NCBI GenBank assembly: GCA_016180645.1
Contig: JACPAV010000001.1
Location: forward strand, 1 to 12,443
Reading direction: 5' to 3'
Source: Nitrospirota bacterium
GTDB lineage: Bacteria > JACPQY01
Length of the DNA stretch: 12,443 bases
A program made the position numbers and the translations under genes. This document shows positions 1 to 6,506 of the stretch, piece by piece; within the stretch, counting starts at the first letter, position 1; the number at the start of each line of letters is the position of its first letter. Under the pieces are notes generated by a model that was not told the DNA's origin, searched no databases, and worked only from the letters and a program-made list of their open reading frames with translations.

Positions 1-32
1 ACCTTTTGTGCTCGTTCAACCCCCCATCCTGG

Positions 33-55
33 CCTTCCCCCTCAAGGGGGGAAGG
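33..55. repeat. Hairpin, CCTTCCCCC / GGGGGAAGG
   Basis: A 9-bp perfect inverted repeat (33-41 with 47-55) with a 5-nt loop. No T-tract follows, so an intrinsic terminator is not supported. It resembles the dispersed pyrimidine/purine hairpins found between genes in many GC-rich genomes and is similar in style to the hairpin at 870-893. Confidence 0.6.
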
Positions 56-160
56 GGTGGTAGCCGCACCCCCTTGCCGAGGACGGTATGGGGCCATGAT
101 ATGTCGCCATGCCACGGACGGCACGGCATGGAACATGGCCTTCATGGGTGCGTCTTCAGA

Positions 161-183
161 CACAGGCGTAAAGCCTGCGCCTA
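161..183. repeat. Short palindromic element, CAGGC..GCCTG
   Basis: CAGGC GTAAA GCCTG is followed by CGCCTA, so AGGCG can alternatively pair with CGCCT. From memory this string resembles a short dispersed repeat found in unrelated bacterial genomes. No function can be read from it. Confidence 0.4.
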
Positions 184-283
184 CCTCCTACCCCTTGAGG
201 GTGAGGATTCATATGGGGCTGAACGCTTGCGTAAGCTCCATGCGAGTGGGTGGAGCGAACCGTCCGGAGTGCGTCTGTCCAGT

Positions 284-347
284 GGCGGACCCCCGGCAAG
301 TCAACGATCCGCCGCCCGGTCCCCAAAACGTCTCCCGGGGGCCGGGC
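284..347. repeat. Two adjacent GC-rich hairpins
   Basis: The first pairs GGCGGA (284-289) with TCCGCC (308-313) around a CCCCCGGCAAGTC loop. The second pairs GCCCGGTCCCC (314-324) with GGGGGCCGGGC (337-347) with one mismatch. The CCGGCAA string within the first recurs beside the hairpins at 631-652 and 688-719, which suggests one family of intergenic modules. Confidence 0.5.
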
Positions 348-377
348 CAAGCGGTGCGCGGGGTAGGTGCTACGGAT

Positions 378-407
378 GTCATTGCGAGTGAAGCGAAGCA
401 ATCTCAC
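378..407. repeat. Dispersed palindrome of the CATTGCGAG..GCAATCTC type
   Basis: ATTGC (381-385) pairs with GCAAT (398-402) around GAGTGAAGCGAA. In one frame it reads VIASEAKQS. From memory, that peptide appears as a spurious fragment in annotations of many bacteria because this interspersed repeat is widespread. It is noncoding here and supports reading the upstream region as repeat-filled. Confidence 0.7.
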
Positions 408-630
408 GCCCATCGCCCCGCCTGTCGCCGTCCGCGCTGTGTGGGTACCAGGGAGAATGGAGGGGGTCCGCCGCATGGCGGATTCCCCCCTTCTCAAGTT
501 TTGTTTGTCGCCTCACCCCTCACGACTTACGACCCCCAGGACGGGGGAAGTGCCGTGGGAGGGCAGGAAGCCCGGAACGGCCGGCTCCCGACTCACGAGA
601 AATGCGAGTAAGGGGGAGCCGCCGGGGTTC

Positions 631-662
631 GGGGCCGCAAAGCTCCGGCCCCGGCAAATTTG
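631..662. repeat. Hairpin module ending CCGGCAAATTT (copy 1)
   Basis: GGGGCCG (631-637) pairs with CGGCCCC (646-652) and is followed directly by GGCAAATTT. The layout (G-rich arm, short loop, C-rich arm, CGGCAAATTT-like tail) is repeated at 688-728 and loosely at 827-860. Confidence 0.55.
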
Positions 663-687
663 CGTTCTCATGTGGGCACAAGGGAGT

Positions 688-728
688 CCGAGGGCTGGAC
701 TGCACGGTCCGGCCCTCGGCAAGTTTCT
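688..728. repeat. Hairpin module ending CGGCAAGTTT (copy 2)
   Basis: CCGAGGGCTGGAC (688-700) pairs with GTCCGGCCCTCGG (707-719) over 13 positions with one mismatch and a 6-nt loop. GCAAGTTT follows, parallel to the tail of the 631-662 module. It is the strongest inverted repeat in the upstream region. No T-run follows that would make it a typical intrinsic terminator. Confidence 0.6.
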
Positions 729-745
729 ATCGCCTTTTGCCTTCC

Positions 746-800
746 GGCTCACGGCTTACGACTCACGACTCACGACATGCGGCTCACGACTTACGATTTC
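746..800. repeat. Degenerate heptad array, unit about GRCTYAC
   Basis: Eight consecutive 7-nt units can be aligned with no gaps, most of them reading G[AG]CT[CT]AC (for example GGCTCAC, GGCTTAC, GACTCAC). A 7-nt period is not a multiple of three, so this is not a coding signature. Short tandemly repeated repetitive sequences (STRRs) with 7-nt units are known in cyanobacteria. This looks analogous, though the organism is not a cyanobacterium on any evidence here. Shorter arrays of the same type lie at about 510-533 and 583-610. Confidence 0.75.
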
Positions 801-826
801 GTGCGAGGAACGGGGACCGGGTGGAG

Positions 827-860
827 AGGGCCGAAAGGCCCCTCCCCCGGAAAATTTCCC
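827..860. repeat. Hairpin module ending CCGGAAAATTT (copy 3, degenerate)
   Basis: GGGCC (828-832), GAAA loop, GGCCC (837-841), then CTCCCCCGGAAAATTT. This is the same layout as the two previous modules with a slightly different tail. Confidence 0.45.
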
Positions 861-915
861 CTCACCCTTCCCTCTCCCGCAGGCGGGAGAGGGTGGCTGG
901 AAAGCCGGGTGAGGG
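860..915. repeat. Nested inverted repeat around CCCTCTCCC / GGGAGAGGG
   Basis: The inner stem CCCTCTCCC (870-878) pairs with GGGAGAGGG (885-893). An outer CCTCACCC (860-867) pairs with GGGTGAGG (907-914). No U-tract is present. This matches the general form of dispersed intergenic hairpins in GC-rich bacteria. Its position before the first gene does not by itself imply regulation. Confidence 0.55.
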
Positions 916-920
916 TGCGC

Positions 921-957
921 TCTCACGCTGACGGCTGAAGGCTGAAAGCCGAGTGCT
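921..957. repeat. Short heptad array before the first gene
   Basis: From 930, GACGGCT, GAAGGCT, GAAAGCC and GAGTGCT follow at exact 7-nt spacing, just after TCTCACG. It ends about 10 nt before the ribosome binding site of the gene at 985. Confidence 0.6.
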
Positions 958-984
958 ATTCCCAATGAAAGGAGACACATAACC

Positions 985-1578
985 ATGAAACAAACGCGCT
1001 CCCGGTTCCCGCAACTCGCCTTACCCCTTGCCACTTACCACTCACTTCTTGCAGCCGCCCGGCGCCTGACGCCTGCCGCCCGGCGCGCCGCGCTCGCGGC
1101 GCTGCTCATCACCCTTCACGCATCACTCGTCACGCTCCCCGGCTGCGGAGACGACAAGAAATCCGACGGGGGCGCCTCGAAGGACGAGCTACGAACGCGG
1201 CTTTGGGCCGCCCAAACGGTTCTTGAAGAAAAAAGGTGTTCCGTTGCTTCGGCTTGCTATGCGAAGGAATTCGCCACCTACCCTGGACATGGAAGTGTCG
1301 AGAACTGCACGAAGGTCAACCTGGAGCAAATTCAGGTCGCCCTACAAATAATCAAAGGAGCGTCATTTGAACAAGATTGTTACCTCGATCCAGTGCCTGC
1401 TGCGGAGGCATGTGCTACAAGTGTGGCTGCGGCTGACGCAAGGAGTTTCTGTGGCTCGCTAGTAAAGGAGACATTGCGTTGGAATTTCTTGGCGGTTTCA
1501 GATTGCGCACCTATGGTTCTGAACAGGAAAGAGGGATGCGATACCCCCGTACTGGCACCCAAGCGGGGCATGCAGTAG
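985..1578 (+). CDS. Cys-rich exported lipoprotein, unknown function
   Basis: A 197-residue protein I do not recognise. The ATG follows AAAGGAG at good spacing. The N-terminus is long for a signal peptide: about 35 basic and Ala-rich residues, then the hydrophobic core LITLHASLVTLPGC with a good lipobox (LPGC, Cys54). This predicts a lipid-anchored protein, outer membrane or periplasmic. After the lipid Cys there are exactly eight more cysteines (85, 91, 108, 132, 143, 156, 174, 185), enough for four disulfides, in a mostly helical mature part. Its place 35 nt before the TraU-like gene suggests membership of the T4SS operon, perhaps as a surface or pore-associated lipoprotein, but that is inference. 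Two signal-peptide stretches are built from 7-nt-period repeats (1024-1088 and 1105-1140), so the real start or signal could be younger than the mature domain. GC is lower in the mature part than in later genes. Confidence 0.85.
   Translation: MKQTRSRFPQLALPLATYHSLLAAARRLTPAARRAALAALLITLHASLVTLPGCGDDKKSDGGASKDELRTRLWAAQTVLEEKRCSVASACYAKEFATYPGHGSVENCTKVNLEQIQVALQIIKGASFEQDCYLDPVPAAEACATSVAAADARSFCGSLVKETLRWNFLAVSDCAPMVLNRKEGCDTPVLAPKRGMQ
1105..1140 (+). repeat. Heptad array encoding the lipoprotein signal core
   Basis: CTCATCACCCTTCAC (1105-1119) continues as GCATCAC, TCGTCAC at 7-nt steps. The same 15-nt string occurs at 10007-10021 in the TraV-like gene, and it is read in the same frame (LITLH) in both genes. 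Confidence 0.75.
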
Positions 1579-1590
1579 TTGAGGCAGTCC

Positions 1591-1616
1591 GGAGGGAGCG
1601 GAGGCAGTAGGTGATG
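1591..1616 (+). promoter_or_regulatory. Ribosome binding region and twin start codons of the TraU-like gene
   Basis: GGAGG at 1600-1604 precedes a GTG (1611) and an in-frame ATG (1614). Spacing is 6 nt to GTG and 9 nt to ATG, so both are usable; ATG is preferred as the stronger start. The octamer GAGGCAGT is repeated directly at 1581-1588 and 1601-1608. Confidence 0.6.
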
Positions 1617-4600
1617 CACTACAGGCGATTGACGCAGTGGTCTGTAATCTTGGCAGTAGTCTTTCTCGATCCTTCCCCGCGAGCTGAAGCGCAAACGGTT
1701 TCGATTGATGCGCTTTGGAACGTCGTTTCAGAATCACTCGATTGGGGGGGTGCATGCGGTATCAAGCCGGATTTCAACGCGACCGAATTCTCGGCGGCAG
1801 TCGGCGTGATATCCTCCGGTCCGGCGGGAGCAGTTGCCTCATCGGCGTTTTCAACGGCATTTGGTGGCGATCCCAACCCATGCTTCGGCATCTATCTCAA
1901 GTACAACGTTCCTTACTATCTTGTGGAGGTCGTTCCGGAGCGTTGGGACAGCGTTCTTGCGCCAGATGTATTCAAGGATTTTGTTCAACCGCTCACCAGC
2001 GTTGTTGAAGAAGCAATCCAACCGTTCTTCAAGCCGTTGGGCATCAATTTCAAGGGCCGAGGCGGGTCGTTCGGTGGGATGAACTACTACGAAGTCCATG
2101 TGTACAGATTGGCGTTTGACGTCGGGGCGATGGTCAGTGGCGTAATGAAGGAGATCGTGAAGAGCTTGGCAACTCATGGGATAGGGATGAACATTGGTTT
2201 GGATCCCAACTGGTTGTCCCCAGATATCTGTTACCTCTCCGAGTTCGACCCGTTTCGCTGGAAGCTCGGGCTGCCGACTCCGGAGTACCAACTGACCAAG
2301 GCGCATCGGTGCTGGGTGGAGAAACCGGGCAAAGGCAAGCAGGAATATCCGTGCGAATGGAAGGAAGACGTGAAGGCCGCCATGGCCAAGGCCGGCGGCA
2401 AGAGCGGGGGGTTACTGGGGAAAGCTGGTAGGGGCGTAGGGAAGGGTTTGGGAGCGGTGGGACTGGACAAAGCCGGAGACGTGGTGGGCGGTGCGATTGA
2501 AGATGTTGGGGAACTGGCAGAGGGGGTTGGGGAAGCTGTGGGGAGTGCCGTTGGCAATGTGGCCGAGGTGGTGGGTGAAGGCGTTGGCGCGATCGGCGAG
2601 GAGGATTATGAACTGCCTCCCGTCTTGATCCAACGGCGGGCCGAGGATCGGATGCGATTTTGGGAAGGAACCAACCAAGCCGGCCTTTTCTCGTGGGCGA
2701 ATATAAATGATCGTTCAGGGTGGGTGACGCATGCCGATCCCAAGTTTGCTGCCGCGGCCCTCGCCTTGAGGGGAGCCAGTCTTGCCACCAAGCGGCCGAC
2801 CTCCGATCCAAAGAAGTTTGGCGGTTGCTGGATCGATGGGCGTGGGGCGGATGAATTCGATCCGCTCTCACCCGCCGCTTTGTCGAAGAAGTACGACGAG
2901 CCGGGAGGTGTTTCGATTCAGCTTATCCACACCAAGGCAGGGGGAGGAACCTGGAACTCGTGTGTGCCCATCGGATGGGAGTCCCAACAATGGAACCGGC
3001 CGGAGTACTGGACTGGGAATGTGACGGAAGGGGCGCTTTACGTTATCTATGAACGCCGCAAAATGTGCTTGGTGGATCTGAAAACCTACCTCGAGAATGT
3101 CGCTGCTCTCACGGCGAGGTTACTGCAAGACGCAGCTTTTGCGACGATCACCGCTGGTATGGGGGTTCCAGCCATAGCTATGGACTACATCCTCACCATC
3201 TCCGCCACCATCGCCCAGGTCCAGCAGATGTATGAGGACGTGAAGCGGGTGCTCGACTACATCCAGAAGATCCAGCAGGCGATTCAGTGGATGAAGGACA
3301 TCATGGAAATGTTCAAGATACTGTTTGAGCAATTGGGGTCCGAGATGATGAAGCAGGGCGGCGGAGTGGCGATCAATGCGGTGACGCAGCTCGCGATGAC
3401 GGTCTTCGAGGTGGATGCGGACATCCAGAAGGGATTCAACGACGTGCAGTGCTCGATGGACATCGGGCGGAGGGCCCTTGAGGGGACCAAGGCCCTCACG
3501 GGACTCTCGGTGTGCGGTCACGGCACGGGCGATATCCCGGGGATGAAGTCCGTCAACGCGAAGATCTCTTCCATCGAGGGGAAGATCCCGCCCATTCTCC
3601 TCAAGCCGCCCATTTCGACCATGGCGGACACCGCCTGCCGGATGGGTCCCCTTCACGATCCCGTGCAGAGCATCAGCAGCACACTTCGGACGTACGAGAC
3701 GAAGCTGAAAACGATCGAGCGGTATCTCACCTACGGCGACTACGCCTGCATGGCCGTGCGGACGATCTCGAACCCGCCTAGGGACGCGGAGGGCCTGATC
3801 CGGATGTTTGGCGATCTCAAGATCGGGGGCGACACCGCGGCCCTCTTTACGGTGATAAACGCACTCGACAACCTCCGGCACCCGGACGCGATGCTGACGG
3901 CATCCGTTGCGGAAGTCCGCGCCCTCCCCGGCTTCCCGCAATCTGAGATCGCCTGGTGGGAAGGCAAGGCCAACTCCGTTCAAAGCAATCTCACCGCGGC
4001 CAATTTCACCGCCTCCCGCGCCCGAGAGATTCCAAACCGCCTGAAGCATCTCATCGGCCCCGAGCTGGTGAAAGACCTCGCCGCCCCCATCGAGCAGGAC
4101 GCAAAGAACCTGATTTCCGGCGGCCTCGGCCTCTCCACCAAGATGTTCGAGGATTTCGACGCGCTGGCCAAGGGCGGCGAGAGGCTCATGCGAAAGATCA
4201 GCGCCGTGGCGGACGTGAAGATGGACAAGCCCGAGAGGGCCGTGGAGGCGATCCTGGCCTTCGCCTCGCTCAAGGTCGAGTTCGAACGGTGGATGGGGGA
4301 CATGCAGAGGCTCATGCAGAACATGCCCGCCTACCAGAAGGAGCTTCAGAAGACGGCCGCGAATCTCCAGAAGCTCATCGGCACTCTCCCCAACAAGATC
4401 CGCAACCTGGACCGCACTTTGGCGGACCAAGTGTACGCGGCAGTTTTCATCGACACGGCCCCCCTTCGTCACGCGTCGGGGGACCTCCGGGACATGGCGA
4501 ATCGCGCCGCGAGCCTGCCGGGGCGCGGTCCCCAACTCGCCGCCGGTTTCAAGACCGCCGCCGATGGTCTCGATGCCGTGGCGAATGGCATGTCGGTCCT

Positions 4601-5285
4601 TTCCAAACAGAAGCTGTACGACCTGATGGACCCCGTGCACAAGGTTCTGGCCCAGGCGGGGGATGCCTTGGACAGCCTGACCCAGGGCGTGGGGAGTGCC
4701 GGTACCGGGATGCTGGCGGAGATGGAGAATCTGACATCGGGGTTGGGGAATTCGGAGCTTCTTTCCAGGCTAGGTTCGTTCTCAACCGATGGAGCCGGTC
4801 CCGCCTTCCGGGGGCCTGTCGCCAAGGATAGCGGCCTCTGGGATTTCTTGGGCACGATCGAGTCCTACGCGCGGATGAAGGAAGGGGCTGTGGTCAAGAC
4901 CGCCTGGAACGAGGCGGTGAGCGAGTCGGCGGGCGAGCCGCGTGAGAAGCGCGGCGCAGCCGCGATGGGGCGGTTCGTGAGGAAGACCGTGCCGCTCAGG
5001 CAGGAGGAGAAAGACGCGGCGGGAGGGGATGACAACGTGGCGAAGGACGCACTGGAGAAAAAGGCGACGGATGAGCACAGAACCGTGATCGAAACCGCGC
5101 GTGATCCGAAGAAGTACGGGCTGCTCGAAATCGAGGACTATCGGAAGGAGAGAGCCGAGTCCGGCTCTCCCGTAAACAAGGCATGGCAGGATGCCGTCAA
5201 TGCCTGCAAAGAGAAAGCCCGAGAGAAGAAGCAGAAGGCCCCCCGGGAAGGGTGGGACGAATCCATGTGTGATCGGAGATGGTAG
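1614..5285 (+). CDS. traU: TraU-like T4SS protein fused to a long helical extension
   Basis: A 1223-residue exported protein; numbering is from the ATG. A Sec signal peptide ends near ARAEA-Q (about residue 27). Residues 30 to about 490 read as a TraU / ICE PFL_4710-type (TIGR03756) domain: YYEVHVYRL (158-166), CYLSEFDPFRWKLGLP (206-221, like the family's YLSE-D-RxGLP), GWVTH followed by an Ala-rich helix (369-388), and the closing VIYERRKMC (477-485). Eight Cys lie in this part. F TraU is about 330 residues and is a periplasmic protein needed for DNA transfer. A Gly/Val/Ala-rich insert interrupts the domain at about 257-329. Residues 491-1223 are extra: helical, coiled-coil-like, with few Cys, ending in a charged tail with two related motifs (VKTAWNEAV at 1094, VNKAWQDAV at 1187). 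I do not recognise this extension. The next gene follows after 36 nt, and the TraU-then-TraH/TraG order fits conjugation loci. The TraU call rests on motifs recalled from memory. Confidence 0.75.
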   Translation: MHYRRLTQWSVILAVVFLDPSPRAEAQTVSIDALWNVVSESLDWGGACGIKPDFNATEFSAAVGVISSGPAGAVASSAFSTAFGGDPNPCFGIYLKYNVPYYLVEVVPERWDSVLAPDVFKDFVQPLTSVVEEAIQPFFKPLGINFKGRGGSFGGMNYYEVHVYRLAFDVGAMVSGVMKEIVKSLATHGIGMNIGLDPNWLSPDICYLSEFDPFRWKLGLPTPEYQLTKAHRCWVEKPGKGKQEYPCEWKEDVKAAMAKAGGKSGGLLGKAGRGVGKGLGAVGLDKAGDVVGGAIEDVGELAEGVGEAVGSAVGNVAEVVGEGVGAIGEEDYELPPVLIQRRAEDRMRFWEGTNQAGLFSWANINDRSGWVTHADPKFAAAALALRGASLATKRPTSDPKKFGGCWIDGRGADEFDPLSPAALSKKYDEPGGVSIQLIHTKAGGGTWNSCVPIGWESQQWNRPEYWTGNVTEGALYVIYERRKMCLVDLKTYLENVAALTARLLQDAAFATITAGMGVPAIAMDYILTISATIAQVQQMYEDVKRVLDYIQKIQQAIQWMKDIMEMFKILFEQLGSEMMKQGGGVAINAVTQLAMTVFEVDADIQKGFNDVQCSMDIGRRALEGTKALTGLSVCGHGTGDIPGMKSVNAKISSIEGKIPPILLKPPISTMADTACRMGPLHDPVQSISSTLRTYETKLKTIERYLTYGDYACMAVRTISNPPRDAEGLIRMFGDLKIGGDTAALFTVINALDNLRHPDAMLTASVAEVRALPGFPQSEIAWWEGKANSVQSNLTAANFTASRAREIPNRLKHLIGPELVKDLAAPIEQDAKNLISGGLGLSTKMFEDFDALAKGGERLMRKISAVADVKMDKPERAVEAILAFASLKVEFERWMGDMQRLMQNMPAYQKELQKTAANLQKLIGTLPNKIRNLDRTLADQVYAAVFIDTAPLRHASGDLRDMANRAASLPGRGPQLAAGFKTAADGLDAVANGMSVLSKQKLYDLMDPVHKVLAQAGDALDSLTQGVGSAGTGMLAEMENLTSGLGNSELLSRLGSFSTDGAGPAFRGPVAKDSGLWDFLGTIESYARMKEGAVVKTAWNEAVSESAGEPREKRGAAAMGRFVRKTVPLRQEEKDAAGGDDNVAKDALEKKATDEHRTVIETARDPKKYGLLEIEDYRKERAESGSPVNKAWQDAVNACKEKAREKKQKAPREGWDESMCDRRW

Positions 5286-5321
5286 CGATCACTGCGGAGG
5301 GAAGATAGGAGAAACAACAAC

Positions 5322-6506
5322 GTGGGAAAGAAAATCGGGGGGGCATCACTGGCCGTTCTGCTGCTTGTTGCATCGACCGTGGCGCGAGCGCAGACAAAGC
5401 AACCCGCCACTCCGCCAGTAGAAAAACAGGCGGAGATCAAGCGGACACCCTTCAAGCCGGGTCCGCTCCTCTTGTTCAAGGTGCCGACCATGCAAGGCAG
5501 TGCGGGCGACCAGGAAGTTGAAGACGAAACCCTACAGTTGTTCATGAAGAGCGAGGACATGCCTTCCTCGAAGTATCTTCAGAACCGCTACGCAACGGAG
5601 GCTCCATTGGCCATGGCCACCCGCGACATCAGCCTGGACAAGCGCCTGCAAAACATGACCCGGACTTTTGAGTTCTGGTCGCAGATGGGTGTGTTGCGAG
5701 AACTTGACAGGCCCGGCTTCGAGGCCGTCGGGCGGTGCATGACGGCGGGATTGACGATCAAGGACGCCGGCGGCAATGACATAACGATTACTCCAAGCAG
5801 TCCGCGCATTGGTGAAGAGTGCCTCAAGAGTTACCAAGCCGATGCGGCGGCCTTCGTGAAGGACAAGACCGGCCTGTCGGATTCGTCCATTATGGGACAG
5901 GTCTTTGGGGGCGCTACGCTCACGTTTGCGATGACGTACGTGGGGGACGCGCGGATTGAAAAGGAAGGAATCCGTCAGTTCTTCGGCGACAAGGAGAAGA
6001 CCGCACAGGATGGTTCCAAATACATGGCCTTCCAGAATGACGCTTACTACCAGCCATTCATGATCAGGAGAGACGTCGAGTTGTCGAAGCAGATCAGTAC
6101 GGCACTGGGCGGGAGTTGCGAATTGCAGCCGAGCCCATTGGTGTGGGACACCAATCTGCCATCCAGCGGCATCGACATCCCCGCGCCCGTTCTCAAGGAG
6201 GCCTACAGCGACGCATCGCTCTGCGCAATCCTCAAGACCGCACTGGCCGGGGAGGCCCTGAAGCGCGAAGTCGATTTCGTCATGACACAGATCGCCCTCG
6301 CGCAGGCGGACATGACGCTCCACCCCCTGGCGCGGGACCAACTCGCCTGGTGGCACGGCAGCCTCGAAAAGAAGATCAGCCGATGGGAACAGGAGGAAAT
6401 CCGAACCGGCGCGAAGTTCGAGGACGTGATTCGCAGCATCCAGGAGGCCCGCGCCGCCCGGCTCCGGCCGCTCCTGAACGCCATTCAGACGCCGGTGGTG
6501 CCGTGA
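5322..6506 (+). CDS. Exported T4SS protein in the TraH / TIGR03755 position
   Basis: A 394-residue protein starting at GTG after AGGAGAAA (5307-5314). A clear Sec signal peptide (KK, then GGASLAVLLLVASTV) is cleaved near ARA-Q at residue 23, which predicts a periplasmic location. The mature protein has four Cys (139, 167, 266, 301), a hydrophobic stretch around 190-206, and a helical C-terminal third from about residue 285 with a long amphipathic helix rich in Arg and Glu. In F-like operons TraH follows TraU and precedes TraG. In ICEs of the PAGI/clc type the PFL_4711 family (TIGR03755) follows the TraU-like PFL_4710. This gene holds exactly that place, between a TraU-like and a TraG-N-like gene, and the C-terminal helix is compatible. 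I could not confirm either family from a motif, so the function is inferred from position only. Its stop overlaps the next start. Confidence 0.55.
   Translation: MGKKIGGASLAVLLLVASTVARAQTKQPATPPVEKQAEIKRTPFKPGPLLLFKVPTMQGSAGDQEVEDETLQLFMKSEDMPSSKYLQNRYATEAPLAMATRDISLDKRLQNMTRTFEFWSQMGVLRELDRPGFEAVGRCMTAGLTIKDAGGNDITITPSSPRIGEECLKSYQADAAAFVKDKTGLSDSSIMGQVFGGATLTFAMTYVGDARIEKEGIRQFFGDKEKTAQDGSKYMAFQNDAYYQPFMIRRDVELSKQISTALGGSCELQPSPLVWDTNLPSSGIDIPAPVLKEAYSDASLCAILKTALAGEALKREVDFVMTQIALAQADMTLHPLARDQLAWWHGSLEKKISRWEQEEIRTGAKFEDVIRSIQEARAARLRPLLNAIQTPVVP

Larger units (their letters stand above)
1..984. other. Gene-free, repeat-rich region upstream of the operon
   Basis: I see no convincing gene here. 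Open frames exist on both strands, but they run through hairpins and short-period repeats, overlap one another, lack good ribosome binding sites and show no family motifs. The stretch is instead a patchwork of GC-rich inverted repeats (33-55, 284-347, 631-652, 688-719, 827-843, 870-893), one dispersed palindrome (378-407) and degenerate heptad arrays (about 510-533, 583-610, 746-800, 921-957). The operon promoter must lie here or further upstream, but no clear -35/-10 pair stands out. The only clear signal close to the first gene is its ribosome binding site, AAAGGAG, at about 967-973. Confidence 0.7.

Noticed and set aside
33-55. Intrinsic terminator
   Set aside because: Strong stem but no following T-run. 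The same holds for 688-719 and 870-893.
6-611. Long + frame in the upstream region (201 codons)
   Set aside because: It runs through dispersed palindromes and hairpins (including the VIASEAKQS string), has no ribosome binding site, and overlaps other equally open frames.
746-800. CRISPR array
   Set aside because: Units are only 7 nt with no spacers and drift in sequence; no cas genes are near.
3150-3350. VirB5/TrbJ-like domain in the TraU extension (IQKIQQAIQWMKD-type helix)
   Set aside because: The resemblance is only a Gln/Ile-rich amphipathic helix, which is too general to support a family call.
3120-4640. 506-codon minus-strand frame inside the TraU-like gene
   Set aside because: His/Arg/Leu/Gly-rich antisense shadow of a GC-ended gene. 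It has no motif and no ribosome binding site, and the + frame explains the region fully.
3956-4831. 291-codon + frame overlapping the helical extension
   Set aside because: Arg/Pro/Gly/His-rich out-of-frame reading of GC-rich DNA, fully within the large gene.
6116-6502. Upstream start for the TraG-N-like gene at 6116
   Set aside because: It would add ~129 Arg/Pro-rich residues read out of frame from the previous gene. The GTGA overlap at 6503 and the hydrophobic start fit much better.
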